64,000 bases of DNA from Rhizobiaceae bacterium. GTDB taxonomy: Bacteria; Pseudomonadota; Alphaproteobacteria; Rhizobiales; Rhizobiaceae. Positions 47,970 through 57,121 of the stretch are shown here, one piece after another (the stretch's first letter is position 1; the number at the start of each line of letters is the position of its first letter). Location of the stretch: NCBI GenBank assembly GCA_019635795.1, contig JAHBYV010000001.1, positions 1-64,000 of the forward strand. The letters run 5' to 3'. The notes beneath the pieces are model-generated. The model ran no database searches. It was given only the letters and a program-made list of their open reading frames with translations, and was not told the origin of the DNA. The translations under genes were made by a program, and so were the position numbers.

Positions 47970-48905
47970 ATGTCGATCGCTTTCACTTTTCCAGGGCAGG
48001 GAAGCCAGGCCGTGGGCATGGGAAAAGACCTCGCTGAGCGCTTTCCTGCTGCGCGCGCCGTTTTTGAAGAGGTGGATGAAGCGCTTGCTCAAAACCTTTC
48101 CCGAATTATGTGGGAGGGGCCGGAAGAAACCCTGACGCTCACCGCAAATGCGCAGCCAGCGCTGATGGCAGTTTCTCTTGCCGCGATTCGGGCGATGGAA
48201 TCTGAAGGGTTCGTGCTGGCAGACAAGGTTGCCTTCGTGGCAGGGCATTCCCTTGGCGAATATTCAGCACTCGCCGCTGCCGGAACGTTTTCCATAGGCG
48301 ATACGGCCCGACTGTTGCGTATTCGTGGCAATGCGATGCAAGCTGCCGTGCCAGTGGGTGAGGGCGCAATGGCAGCAATCATCGGGCTTGAGCAGGCTGA
48401 TGTTGAGGCTGCGTGCCGGGAGGCGGGCACAGACGTTCAGATTGCGAATGATAATGGCGGCGGCCAGCTTGTGATTTCCGGCGCAAAGGGTCCGGTTGAA
48501 CACGCGGCACGCATTTGCAGCGAGAAAGGCGCGAAACGTGCAATTATGCTGACGGTTTCAGCGCCTTTCCATTCCGCATTGATGGCGCCCGCGGCCGAAG
48601 CCATGCGTCAGGCGCTGGCGGAAGTGACACCGGCAGCGCCAGTCGTGCCCGTTATTCCCAATGTCGTCGTTGCACCCGTCACGAACCCCAATGAAATCGT
48701 GAATCATCTTGTTCAGCAGGTTACCGGCAGCGTCCGCTGGCGCGAGACTGTTGAATGGTTTGGCAATAATGGCGTGGACACGCTCTACGAGATTGGTTCC
48801 GGCAAGGTTCTGTCGGGCCTGGCACGTCGAATCAATCGTGAACTGACGACGGCTAATGTCGGCGTGGCAGCAGAAGTCGAAGCGGCGCTCTCTGCGCTTG
48901 GCTAA
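47970..48905 (+). CDS. fabD: Malonyl-CoA:ACP transacylase
   Basis: Loads malonate onto acyl carrier protein for fatty-acid elongation. From the ATG at 47970 it has 311 residues (MSIAFTFPGQGSQAVGMG). The nucleophile Ser is in AGHSLGEYSALAA, and the catalytic His is in VSAPFHSALM. fabG follows after 24 bp, then acpP and fabF, giving the standard fab cluster. It is divergent from the LtaS-like gene. Confidence 0.97.
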   Translation: MSIAFTFPGQGSQAVGMGKDLAERFPAARAVFEEVDEALAQNLSRIMWEGPEETLTLTANAQPALMAVSLAAIRAMESEGFVLADKVAFVAGHSLGEYSALAAAGTFSIGDTARLLRIRGNAMQAAVPVGEGAMAAIIGLEQADVEAACREAGTDVQIANDNGGGQLVISGAKGPVEHAARICSEKGAKRAIMLTVSAPFHSALMAPAAEAMRQALAEVTPAAPVVPVIPNVVVAPVTNPNEIVNHLVQQVTGSVRWRETVEWFGNNGVDTLYEIGSGKVLSGLARRINRELTTANVGVAAEVEAALSALG

Positions 48906-48929
48906 ACTCCAGCAAGATTGGATAAAATG

Positions 48930-49667
48930 ATGTTCGAGCTGACAGGACGCAAGGCTCTGGTGACAGGCGCTACAGGCGGAATTGGCGAGGCAGTTGCCCG
49001 CGCGCTCCACGCGCAGGGCGCAACCGTCGGGCTGCACGGAACGCGAGCTGAAAAGCTCGAATCGCTGGCCGGCGAACTTGGCGAACGCGTGAAGGTGCTG
49101 CCAGCGAATTTATCCGATCGAGATGCTGTCAAGGCGCTGGGTCAGCGGGCAGAGGCCGAGCTTGAGGGCGTTGATATTCTTGTCAACAATGCGGGAATTA
49201 CCAGAGACGGGCTTTTCGTGCGCATGTCTGATGATGATTGGGATGCGGTGCTTGAAGTGAATTTGACCTCGGTGTTCCGCCTGACCCGCGAGTTGACCCA
49301 CCCGATGATGCGGCGTCGTTTTGGCCGTATCATCAATATTTCGTCGGTGGTCGGCGTGACCGGAAACCCTGGACAGGCGAATTATTGCGCATCGAAAGCC
49401 GGGATGATCGGCTTTTCCAAATCTCTCGCGCAAGAAATTGCTACACGCAGCGTGACAGTAAACTGCGTTGCGCCGGGCTTTATCGAATCAGCGATGACTG
49501 ACAAGCTGAACGATAAGCAGAAAGAAGCAATTATGGCCGCAATTCCCGCAAAGCGCATGGGAACCGGCAATGAAATTGCTTCTGCTGTGGTATATCTTGC
49601 CTCAAACGAGGCTTCGTATGTCACTGGCCAAACACTGCATGTGAATGGCGGCATGGCGATGATCTGA
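48930..49667 (+). CDS. fabG: 3-oxoacyl-[acyl-carrier-protein] reductase
   Basis: NADPH-dependent SDR of fatty-acid synthesis, 245 residues. TGATGGIGEA binds the cofactor, NNAGITRDGL follows, and the Ser-Tyr-Lys triad sits in NISSVVGVTGNPGQANYCASKAG's Ser, Tyr and Lys. Two tandem ATGs (48927, 48930) occur; the second gives better spacing from GGAT and the family N-terminus MFELTGRKALVTG. acpP follows after a 221-bp gap. Confidence 0.96.
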   Translation: MFELTGRKALVTGATGGIGEAVARALHAQGATVGLHGTRAEKLESLAGELGERVKVLPANLSDRDAVKALGQRAEAELEGVDILVNNAGITRDGLFVRMSDDDWDAVLEVNLTSVFRLTRELTHPMMRRRFGRIINISSVVGVTGNPGQANYCASKAGMIGFSKSLAQEIATRSVTVNCVAPGFIESAMTDKLNDKQKEAIMAAIPAKRMGTGNEIASAVVYLASNEASYVTGQTLHVNGGMAMI

Positions 49668-49827
49668 ACTGAAATTTTGGCAGAACCGCGCTAAAGAGAG
49701 AAACAGCGCGGGAAAGCTGAATGTCACGGGCTTTTACAGTTGGAAATTTTCGTGTAATCGGCGTGGCAAGTAAAAAGGCGCGGGGACAGACAGTCTGTTC
49801 CTTTGAATCGGAATGGTTAGCGCTTGA

Positions 49828-49849
49828 TTAGCGGCAATGGGGCCGCTAA
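49828..49849 (+). promoter_or_regulatory. Hairpin in the acpP leader
   Basis: A perfect eight-bp stem (49828-49835 with 49842-49849) with a six-base loop ends 39 bases before the acpP ATG. There is no T tract, so it is more likely an mRNA-stabilising or regulatory leader element than a terminator. A second imperfectly placed hairpin (49686-49692 with 49705-49711) just after fabG also lacks T residues. Confidence 0.4.
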
Positions 49850-49888
49850 CGAAGAACAAACAACATCACTGGAATAAGGATTGCCCAC

Positions 49889-50125
49889 ATGAGCGATACC
49901 GCAGAACGCGTCAAGAAAATCGTCGTCGAACATCTTGGCGTCGATGCCGACAAGGTAACGGAAGGCGCGAGCTTCATCGACGATCTGGGCGCAGACAGCC
50001 TCGATACCGTTGAGCTGGTGATGGCTTTTGAAGAAGAGTTTGGCGTCGAAATCCCTGACGATGCTGCCGAGACGATCCTCACCGTCGGAGACGCGGTGAA
50101 GTTCATCGACAAGGCATCGGCCTGA
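49889..50125 (+). CDS. acpP: Acyl carrier protein
   Basis: A 78-residue acidic four-helix carrier of fatty-acid intermediates. The phosphopantetheine-bearing Ser37 is in [20 protein letters not shown] lies just before the ATG. Its own 221-bp upstream region with a hairpin suggests separate, high-level transcription in addition to read-through from fabG. fabF follows after 24 bp. AcpS, its activator, is encoded at 8.2 kb. Confidence 0.98.
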   Translation: MSDTAERVKKIVVEHLGVDADKVTEGASFIDDLGADSLDTVELVMAFEEEFGVEIPDDAAETILTVGDAVKFIDKASA

Positions 50126-50149
50126 TCCGATAAAACTGGCTAGCACTGC

Positions 50150-51412
50150 ATGAGACGTGTCGTCGTAACCGGCATGGGTTTGCTCTCACCCTTTGGGGTG
50201 GGTGTCGAACACGGTTGGAAAGAATTGCTGTCCGCGCGTAGCGCTGCTCGCAGGGTGACCGAATTCGAGGTCGACGATCTGCCCTGCAAGATCGCGCACG
50301 TGATCCCGCGGGGCGACGGCTCGAACAACACCTTCAATCCCGAGTCAGTGCTGGAGCCAAAAGAACTACGCAAGATCGGCGATTTCATCCTTTATGGAAT
50401 CGCCGCTGCGGATGAAGCGCTCAAGGATTCGGGTTGGGAACCCAAAACCGAAGACGAAAAATGCGCAACCGGCGTCATGATTGGCTCCGGGATTGGCGGG
50501 ATAGAAGGCATTGCCGAGCAGGCGCTTGTCTTGCATGAGCGCGGACCGCGCCGCGTTACCCCTTTCTTTATTCCCGGCAATATTATCAATCTGGTCTCAG
50601 GTCAGGTTTCTATCCGCCACGGTCTCAAGGGACCGAACCATGCGGTTGTCACAGCCTGTTCGACTGGTGCTCACGCCATTGGTGACGCCGCGCGTTTTAT
50701 TGCGTTGGGCGATGCTGATGTGATGGTTGCCGGTGGTGCTGAATCGCCGGTCACGCGCCTGTCACTGGCCGGGTTTGCTGCATGTCGCGCGCTTTCTACG
50801 GAACGCAATGATGAACCGCAAAGAGCGTCCCGGCCCTATGACCGCGACCGTGACGGTTTCGTGATGGGCGAAGGCGCGGGTGTGGTGATCCTTGAAGAGC
50901 TCGAACACGCAAAGGCGCGTGGCGCGAAGATTTATGCGGAAGTGACCGGATATGGTCTTTCCGGCGATGCTTATCACATTACGGCGCCGGCCGAGGATGG
51001 CGACGGGGCATTCCGTTGCATGACCATGGCGCTGAAACGCGCCGGTCTCAAGCCTTCCGACATTGATTACATCAATGCGCACGGCACTTCGACGATGGCT
51101 GATACAATCGAACTTGGTGCCGTAGAGCGATTGGTTGGCGATGCCGCATCGAAAATTTCGATGTCATCCACGAAATCCAGCATTGGGCATTTGCTTGGTG
51201 CGGCGGGCGCTGCGGAAGCGATATTCTCTATACTCGCAATTCGAGACAATATTGCCCCAGCGACAATCAATCTTGACAATCCTGAGCGCGAGACAGCGAT
51301 TGACCTTGTTCCGCTCAAGCCACGAAAGCGCCAGATCGATGTTGCGCTGTCGAATTCATTCGGATTTGGCGGCACCAACGCATCGATTATTTTCCAGCGC
51401 TACAACGGTTGA
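50150..51412 (+). CDS. fabF: 3-oxoacyl-[acyl-carrier-protein] synthase II
   Basis: Condensing enzyme of fatty-acid elongation, 420 residues. The nucleophile is Cys170 in VVTACSTGAHAIG; the two His of the thiolase-fold triad are in INAHGTST and SSTKSSIGHLLGAAG. The gatekeeper region and C-terminal NSFGFGGTNAS are intact. It lies 24 bp after acpP, and mltG follows after 78 bp. Confidence 0.97.
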   Translation: MRRVVVTGMGLLSPFGVGVEHGWKELLSARSAARRVTEFEVDDLPCKIAHVIPRGDGSNNTFNPESVLEPKELRKIGDFILYGIAAADEALKDSGWEPKTEDEKCATGVMIGSGIGGIEGIAEQALVLHERGPRRVTPFFIPGNIINLVSGQVSIRHGLKGPNHAVVTACSTGAHAIGDAARFIALGDADVMVAGGAESPVTRLSLAGFAACRALSTERNDEPQRASRPYDRDRDGFVMGEGAGVVILEELEHAKARGAKIYAEVTGYGLSGDAYHITAPAEDGDGAFRCMTMALKRAGLKPSDIDYINAHGTSTMADTIELGAVERLVGDAASKISMSSTKSSIGHLLGAAGAAEAIFSILAIRDNIAPATINLDNPERETAIDLVPLKPRKRQIDVALSNSFGFGGTNASIIFQRYNG

Positions 51413-51490
51413 TTTGCGTACGCGCCAATTTTGGCCGCATTGAACTTCACAATTTCGGCTTCTGCCGATTCGTAACGTGCGGACTTTGAA

Positions 51491-52654
51491 ATGACCAATT
51501 CACCTGACGAAGTGGAGTTCGGCAGGCGCGCTGCGCCGCCAGATCCAGCAACAACGACTGGAAAGCCGGCTAGCGAGGCCCTGCGGGAGCAGCAGAGCAC
51601 TGCACGTACGCCGCGTCGATCACGTCATTCCAGAAACAGATTCATTGTTTTCTTCAATGTCCTGATTTCATTGTGTGTTCTGGCCGCTATCGCCGCAGTC
51701 GTGGCGCTGTGGGTCGGGCGCTATGAGTTCAACGCGCCGGGGCCGACGACCGAAACCCGTACATTCCTCGTTAAGCCGAATTCGGGTTGGCAGTCCATTT
51801 CCAATGGTCTTGAGGAGCAGGGCCTGATCAGCAACGCTCTGTTTTTCAGGGGTGGATTGAAAGCTGTTGGTCGCGGTCTGGAGCCGAAGGCCGGTGAGTA
51901 TGAGATCAAGCCGGGCGCGTCCATGCGTGAGATCATGGACATTATTGCAAGCGGCAAGTCCATTCTTTACTCGATCACATTGCCTGAGGGGCTGACTGTT
52001 GAGCAGGCGTTGCAGAGAATTGCGGCCATGCCGGAGCTTTCAGGCGAAATGCCTGCGGATATTCCTGCCGAAGGTATGCTTGCCGCAGATACGTTACGCT
52101 TTACCCGCGGTACTGAGCGCAAGGTGATCGTTGACAAAATGGTCAATCACCAAAAGCAGCTTGTTGAAGAAATTTGGGCCAAGCGTGACCCGAATTTGCC
52201 TCTGAAGGACATCAACGAGTTCGTGACTCTGGCTTCCATTGTGGAAAAGGAAACAGGAATTGCGGAAGAACGGCCGCTTGTTGCCGCCGTTTTCATCAAC
52301 CGCCTTAACAAGGGTATGCGTCTGCAATCCGACCCGACTATCCTCTATGGTCTCTTTGGCGGACAGGGGCGGCCTGCCGATCGTCCCATATTCCAGTCCG
52401 ACATTCAGAAACCAACCCCATACAACACCTATGTGATAGATGGTTTGCCGCCGACACCAATTGCCAACCCCGGCAGGGCGGCGCTGGAAGCGGTTGCAAA
52501 TCCGCCAAAGACGGACGATCTGTATTTTGTAGCGTCGGGCGATGGCGGCCATGTTTTCGCAAAGACGCTCGAAGAGCATAATAAAAATGTTGCCCGTTGG
52601 CGCGCGCTCCGCAAGCAACAGCAACAGACGGATGAGGCACCGCAACAGCAGTAG
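51491..52654 (+). CDS. mltG: Endolytic murein transglycosylase MltG
   Basis: Membrane-anchored YceG-fold lytic transglycosylase that ends nascent glycan strands. It has 387 residues: a basic N-terminal cytoplasmic part to about 50, one membrane segment (51-75), a LysM-like subdomain, and a catalytic domain with the acidic residue Glu252 in IVEKETGIAEERP. LQSDPTILYGL and IDGLPPTPIANPG are conserved. The usual EGYLFPDTY block is diverged (EGMLAADTLRF). It follows fabF and precedes yicC. Confidence 0.95.
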   Translation: MTNSPDEVEFGRRAAPPDPATTTGKPASEALREQQSTARTPRRSRHSRNRFIVFFNVLISLCVLAAIAAVVALWVGRYEFNAPGPTTETRTFLVKPNSGWQSISNGLEEQGLISNALFFRGGLKAVGRGLEPKAGEYEIKPGASMREIMDIIASGKSILYSITLPEGLTVEQALQRIAAMPELSGEMPADIPAEGMLAADTLRFTRGTERKVIVDKMVNHQKQLVEEIWAKRDPNLPLKDINEFVTLASIVEKETGIAEERPLVAAVFINRLNKGMRLQSDPTILYGLFGGQGRPADRPIFQSDIQKPTPYNTYVIDGLPPTPIANPGRAALEAVANPPKTDDLYFVASGDGGHVFAKTLEEHNKNVARWRALRKQQQQTDEAPQQQ

Positions 52655-52682
52655 CGGCCTCACAGCCTGCAAGGGAATGGAT

Positions 52683-53579
52683 TTGGCGAGCCTACAAAGC
52701 ATGACCGGGTTTGCGCGCGCAGCAGGCGATGCGCACGGCCTTTCGGTGAATTGGGAAGTGAAGTCGGTAAATGGAAAGTCGGTGGAACTGCGTATGCGCG
52801 TTCCATCCGGCTTTGATCGGCTTGAGCCAGCAATCAGGCAAGCAATCCAGAAAAAGTTCTCTCGCGGCAGCTTTCAGGCAATGCTGACGGTTTCGCGAGC
52901 AACGGAGCAACAAGCGCAGCCGGTGGTCAATGAGGTTTTCCTGCGCGACGTCGCAGAATTGGCCAAGCGCCTTGAGAAGAATTACGGGACGGCACCGGCC
53001 ACAGCAGACGGCTTGCTGGCTCTGCGCGGGGTGCTGGAAGTGCCAGAGACTTCTGAAACCGAAGAAGAAAAGGCAGCGATTGACCAGGCGATAATCGCGA
53101 TCCTCGACGACGCGCTGACTGGATTGGAAGCGGCGCGCCGTTCAGAAGGGGCTGCGCTGGGCAACGTCCTTTCGGCGCAGCTTGAAACCATAGCGCAACT
53201 CACGCAGCGAGCCGAGGCAGACCCGGCGCGCGATCCGGCAAATATTCGCGCTCGCCTTTCAGAGCAGGTCAGATTGTTGATGGAGGCTTCGGGCAGTGGA
53301 CTGGATGAACAGCGACTGCATACGGAAGCCATGTTGCTGGCCACCAAGGCGGACATTCGTGAAGAGCTTGACCGTCTGAAAACCCATGTTGAAGCGGCGC
53401 GCGCCCTGTTGGAAAAAGGGGGCGTTGTCGGCCGGCGCCTGGATTTTCTCGCACAGGAATTCAATCGTGAATCAAATACCCTGTGTTCAAAGTCGAATGC
53501 TGCCTCGTTGACAGCAATCGGGCTTGACCTGAAGGCCGTCGTCGATCAATTCCGCGAGCAGGTCCAGAATCTGGAGTAG
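52683..53579 (+). CDS. yicC: YicC family endoribonuclease
   Basis: A 298-residue YicC/YloC protein, a family with RNase activity and a role in sRNA stability. The N-terminus LQSMTGFARA and EVKSVNGKSVELRMRVP, and the C-terminal REELDRLKTHVEAARALL…GRRLDFLAQEFNRESNTLCSK positions, are diagnostic. A TTG at 52683 sits six bases after AAGGGA; an ATG at 52677 has no spacing and adds two residues. gmk follows after three bases. Confidence 0.94.
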   Translation: MASLQSMTGFARAAGDAHGLSVNWEVKSVNGKSVELRMRVPSGFDRLEPAIRQAIQKKFSRGSFQAMLTVSRATEQQAQPVVNEVFLRDVAELAKRLEKNYGTAPATADGLLALRGVLEVPETSETEEEKAAIDQAIIAILDDALTGLEAARRSEGAALGNVLSAQLETIAQLTQRAEADPARDPANIRARLSEQVRLLMEASGSGLDEQRLHTEAMLLATKADIREELDRLKTHVEAARALLEKGGVVGRRLDFLAQEFNRESNTLCSKSNAASLTAIGLDLKAVVDQFREQVQNLE

Positions 53580-53582
53580 CGG

Positions 53583-54242
53583 ATGCCGCACAGCCAACAT
53601 ATGCAGCCAATCGCAAGACGCGGTTTGATGCTTGTCATTTCCTCACCCTCCGGCGCTGGAAAGTCTACAATCGCCCGGAACCTGCTTGAGAATAAGCCCC
53701 TTGGCATGTCGCTCTCGGTGAGCGTGACCACACGTGAACGCAGGCCGAGCGAAATTGACGGCGTGCACTATCATTTCATTTCCAAGCGCCAGTTTGAGCA
53801 GATGCGCGAGGCCGACCAACTTCTGGAATGGGCGGAGGTTCACGGCAACTATTATGCGACCCCCCGCGAGCCGGTCGAATTCGCTATGTCGAAGGGGCAG
53901 GATATGCTGTTCGACATTGATTGGCAGGGCGCGGCGCAAATGCGCGAGAAGATCCCCGCCGACGTGGTGTCGGTTTTCATTTTACCGCCCCGCATGGCCG
54001 AACTTATGGCGCGTCTCAAACGCCGTGCGGAAAACACGGAATCGGATATTGCACACCGTCTGGCGAATGCGCGGTCGGAAATCCTGCAATGGACCGAATA
54101 TGATTACATCATAATCAATGACGATCTTGATCGCGCATTTACCGAGGTTCGCTCGATAATCATTGCCGAACGGCTTCGGCGTGACCGTCGCCCGGGCCTG
54201 TTTGATTTTGTGAACGGACTTCTGGAAGAAGATATCGGATAG
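53583..54242 (+). CDS. gmk: Guanylate kinase
   Basis: Phosphorylates GMP to GDP; 219 residues. The P-loop is [10 protein letters not shown] (near 20-29), the GMP-binding region is [20 protein letters not shown]'s Arg/Tyr set, and [11 protein letters not shown] and IFILPP follow. It is three bases after yicC, in the common yicC-gmk pairing, and converges with rsmA 23 bp away. Confidence 0.97.
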   Translation: MPHSQHMQPIARRGLMLVISSPSGAGKSTIARNLLENKPLGMSLSVSVTTRERRPSEIDGVHYHFISKRQFEQMREADQLLEWAEVHGNYYATPREPVEFAMSKGQDMLFDIDWQGAAQMREKIPADVVSVFILPPRMAELMARLKRRAENTESDIAHRLANARSEILQWTEYDYIIINDDLDRAFTEVRSIIIAERLRRDRRPGLFDFVNGLLEEDIG

Positions 54243-54265
54243 CGGAAATAGGCCCGCGCAGACCG

Positions 54266-55093
54266 CTACACAGCATTGGCGAGCGCAACGAATTCCGCCA
54301 CGGATAGCGTTTCAGCGCGGCGCGTTCCGTCGATCCCCGTCTCCTGCAAAAGCCTTTCTCCACCTACGGATTTGAGGCTTTGACGCAACATTTTGCGCCG
54401 CTGGCCAAACGCGGCTTCGGTGACACGGCCCAATGTTTGAACATCGGCTTGCAGCGGCTCTGCGCGCGGCACAAGGTGAACGACAGAAGAGGTTACTTTC
54501 GGCGGCGGTGTGAATGCTTGCGGCGGCACGTCAAAGGCGATTCTTGCGTCAGTGCGCCAACCGGCCAGCACGCTAAGCCTTCCATAGGCATCAGTGCCGG
54601 GAGCCGCAACGATCCTCTGAGCCACTTCTTTCTGGAACATAAGCGTCATGGATTGATAGTATGGCGGCCACTGCGGCGAGGTCAGCCAACGGATAAGCAA
54701 CTCTGTGCCAACATTATAGGGCAGATTTGCAACGATCCTGACGGCTAGTCCACCCGTAAGCGCTGTAATGTCCACCTTCAGCGCATCGCCAAAGATAACA
54801 TCCAACCTGCCGGGATAGTGCTGCGAAATCTGTTCCAGCGCCGGCCGACACCGCTCGTCTCGCTCTATCGCAATAACCTTGCGTGCGCCGTTCATCAAAA
54901 GGGCGCGCGTCAGCCCGCCGGGTCCCGGCCCAACCTCCAGCACCACGCAATCTTCAAGATTTCCGGCTGTACGGGCAATCTTGGAGGTCAGATTGAGATC
55001 AAGAAGAAAGTTCTGGCCAAGCGATTTCTTCGCATTCAGCCCGTATTCCTCGATCACTTCACGCAGGGGCGGCAAACCATCCAACGAGGCCAT
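54266..55093 (-). CDS. rsmA: 16S rRNA dimethyladenosine transferase (KsgA)
   Basis: Dimethylates two adjacent adenosines near the 3' end of 16S rRNA during late 30S assembly. SAM motif I is [15 protein letters not shown] and the catalytic motif is NLPYNVGTE. The start at ATG 55093 gives 275 residues with GAGAAAG upstream; the TTG at 55099 overlaps the pdxA stop and is less likely. It is the last gene of the lptF-to-rsmA leftward run. Confidence 0.96.
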   Translation of the reverse strand: MASLDGLPPLREVIEEYGLNAKKSLGQNFLLDLNLTSKIARTAGNLEDCVVLEVGPGPGGLTRALLMNGARKVIAIERDERCRPALEQISQHYPGRLDVIFGDALKVDITALTGGLAVRIVANLPYNVGTELLIRWLTSPQWPPYYQSMTLMFQKEVAQRIVAAPGTDAYGRLSVLAGWRTDARIAFDVPPQAFTPPPKVTSSVVHLVPRAEPLQADVQTLGRVTEAAFGQRRKMLRQSLKSVGGERLLQETGIDGTRRAETLSVAEFVALANAV

Positions 55094-55095
55094 TC

Positions 55096-56097
55096 TCAAA
55101 CTTTCTCATGCGCGGCCATGGCGGCAGCCATATGCAGCGCGGCAATCAAACTATCCGGACGGGCGATGCCTCGCCCGGCAATATTGAATGCCGTTCCGTG
55201 GTCTGGCGAGGTGCGAATAAACGGCAACCCGAGCGTCACGTTGACGGCCTCATCAAATGCAAGAGTCTTGGCCGGAATTAGCGCCTGATCGTGATACATG
55301 CAAATCGCGACATCGTAGCTTTGCCGCGCGCGAGCGTGAAACATGGTGTCGGCGGGTAGGGGCCCACGCGCATCGATGCCTGCCTCAACCAGCAGATCAA
55401 CGGCAGGCTGCACCACGTCAATGTCTTGTTTGCCGAGCGCACCGCCTTCGCCTGCGTGGGGGTTCATGCCGGAAAGGGCCAGGCGCGGGCTTGCAATGCC
55501 AAAGCGCGCCTTCAGGTCCCGCGCGGCAATGCAGGATGTCTGGTAAATCAGCTCTGTGGTTAGCTGGGCCGGCACGTCGGCGAGCGGAATGTGGATGGTC
55601 ACCGGTATGGTGCGCAATTGCGGTCCGGCCAACATCATCACGGGAAGGCAGGCTTTGCCCGTATGCTTCTCGGCAAGGTGCGCCAGGTATTCGGTGTGGC
55701 CCGGAAATGCGAAACCGGCGTCATAGAGCGGCTTCTTGGCTATGGGGCAGGTGACAACCGCAGTCGCTTCGCCTGACAGGGTGAGTGAAACAGCGCGGTC
55801 AATTGCTTCGATTATGCCTGTCGCATTCTCGGCCAGAGGTTGTCCCGGAGAATCAGTCAGGCTGGATGCCAATTCGACCACCGGAAGCGCGCGGTCAAAA
55901 ACCTGCGACGCGCGTTGCGGTGTCGTAACTTCAACGGGGATATCAAGCCCCATGGATTGGCCGCGGCTGCGCAAAAACGCCGGATCGGTCAGCAGGAAAA
56001 AGGGTGGTGTGTCGCTTGTGCGGTTCCGCCAGCAAGCAAGCGCGAGCTCCGGCCCCACACCGGAAGGATCGCCCGATGTGAGCGCCAGACTTTTCAT
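55096..56097 (-). CDS. pdxA: 4-hydroxythreonine-4-phosphate dehydrogenase
   Basis: NAD-dependent enzyme of the DXP-dependent pyridoxal-phosphate pathway, 333 residues. It begins [15 protein letters not shown], and the metal-binding His residues are in [18 protein letters not shown] and [14 protein letters not shown]. It lies five bases downstream of the SurA-like gene and two bases ahead of the rsmA ATG, so all three are on one transcript. Confidence 0.96.
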   Translation of the reverse strand: MKSLALTSGDPSGVGPELALACWRNRTSDTPPFFLLTDPAFLRSRGQSMGLDIPVEVTTPQRASQVFDRALPVVELASSLTDSPGQPLAENATGIIEAIDRAVSLTLSGEATAVVTCPIAKKPLYDAGFAFPGHTEYLAHLAEKHTGKACLPVMMLAGPQLRTIPVTIHIPLADVPAQLTTELIYQTSCIAARDLKARFGIASPRLALSGMNPHAGEGGALGKQDIDVVQPAVDLLVEAGIDARGPLPADTMFHARARQSYDVAICMYHDQALIPAKTLAFDEAVNVTLGLPFIRTSPDHGTAFNIAGRGIARPDSLIAALHMAAAMAAHEKV

Positions 56098-56102
56098 AAC
56101 TT

Positions 56103-57041
56103 TTAACGCTGTACGATTTTGGCCTTGTCCCGAAGTTCCTTCAGGTACTTGTTTGCCAGCTCATCGCCACCCGCGCCGCCACCTGCACTGTCTTCTTTCT
56201 GGAAAATCATCTGTGCAACACGGTCGTCAGAGACTTCGCGCGCGCTGCAAATTCCGATGAATTCCACGCCACGTTCAGTTTCGCGAACCTGGGTTGCTCC
56301 ACCGGCGCTGGTTGCCTTTATCGATTCGGCCCATTCGTTCGGCAATTGTGGTTCCAGCACGCGGCCAAGATCGCGCACGGTAACGTCTATCAGGCCCTTT
56401 GCCAGCGCGCGGGAAGCGTTGCAGCCGCTAAAGCGCGCCCGCATGGCTTCTGCTTCACGGCGCCGCGCCGCGAGCTTGCCGCGTTCCTTCGCGGGCACAA
56501 CGAAAATCACCTGCTGAAGCATGTATTCAGTGGCGCGCGGCTTTGCGCCGCCTTGCTGGAGCATACGGCGCACGGCTTCCTGTTCAGTAACCCGACCGCC
56601 GCTCTTTCCGCCCGCACGGGCACTCACGACCTGGCCCCAGCCCATCTGCGCGCGGATGAACTCCTTGAAGTGGGCTTTGGTGACGCCCGACTTGTTCATG
56701 ATTGTGTCAAGCTGCTGCAATGTCATCTTGTTGTTTGTGGCAAAGCGCTCATACGCATCATCGACGGCCTTGTCGGTGATGTTGATCTTCATTCGCTTCA
56801 TCTCGGCGCGCTTGAGCGCCTGCTCGATCATCTGGTCAGACGCCTGCTGCTTCAGATTTCCCTTTGCGCGCTGCAGGCGCAAAAACGCTGCCCGACGGTC
56901 AATGTCGTAGCTCGTAACGGGATCACCGTTGACGACATACTTTATTTCGCTAGCAACTGCAGGCGCGATGGGTCCCATCGGTGCGGCGGCCACAGCGGCC
57001 AGCACACTCAAAAGGACAATCCGCTTCCTTATCCCAAGCAT
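56103..57041 (-). CDS. SurA-like periplasmic chaperone
   Basis: From the ATG at 57041 (GGAAAC upstream) the protein has 312 residues. A signal peptide ([16 protein letters not shown], probable cleavage near 31) precedes a SurA N-terminal domain ([33 protein letters not shown]). A rotamase-like segment is degenerate: the active parvulin motifs are not recognisable, and the C-terminal part ends [15 protein letters not shown]. It probably acts as an outer-membrane-protein chaperone. It sits between lptD and pdxA, as surA does in many proteobacteria. Confidence 0.8.
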   Translation of the reverse strand: MLGIRKRIVLLSVLAAVAAAPMGPIAPAVASEIKYVVNGDPVTSYDIDRRAAFLRLQRAKGNLKQQASDQMIEQALKRAEMKRMKINITDKAVDDAYERFATNNKMTLQQLDTIMNKSGVTKAHFKEFIRAQMGWGQVVSARAGGKSGGRVTEQEAVRRMLQQGGAKPRATEYMLQQVIFVVPAKERGKLAARRREAEAMRARFSGCNASRALAKGLIDVTVRDLGRVLEPQLPNEWAESIKATSAGGATQVRETERGVEFIGICSAREVSDDRVAQMIFQKEDSAGGGAGGDELANKYLKELRDKAKIVQR

Positions 57042-57121
57042 CGTTTCCGTTCCCAAGAGCTCGATTGTGTCTAATGCTTTGCCAATTCTATGAGGCGAAA
57101 CAATGGTCTGCGCGCATAAAG

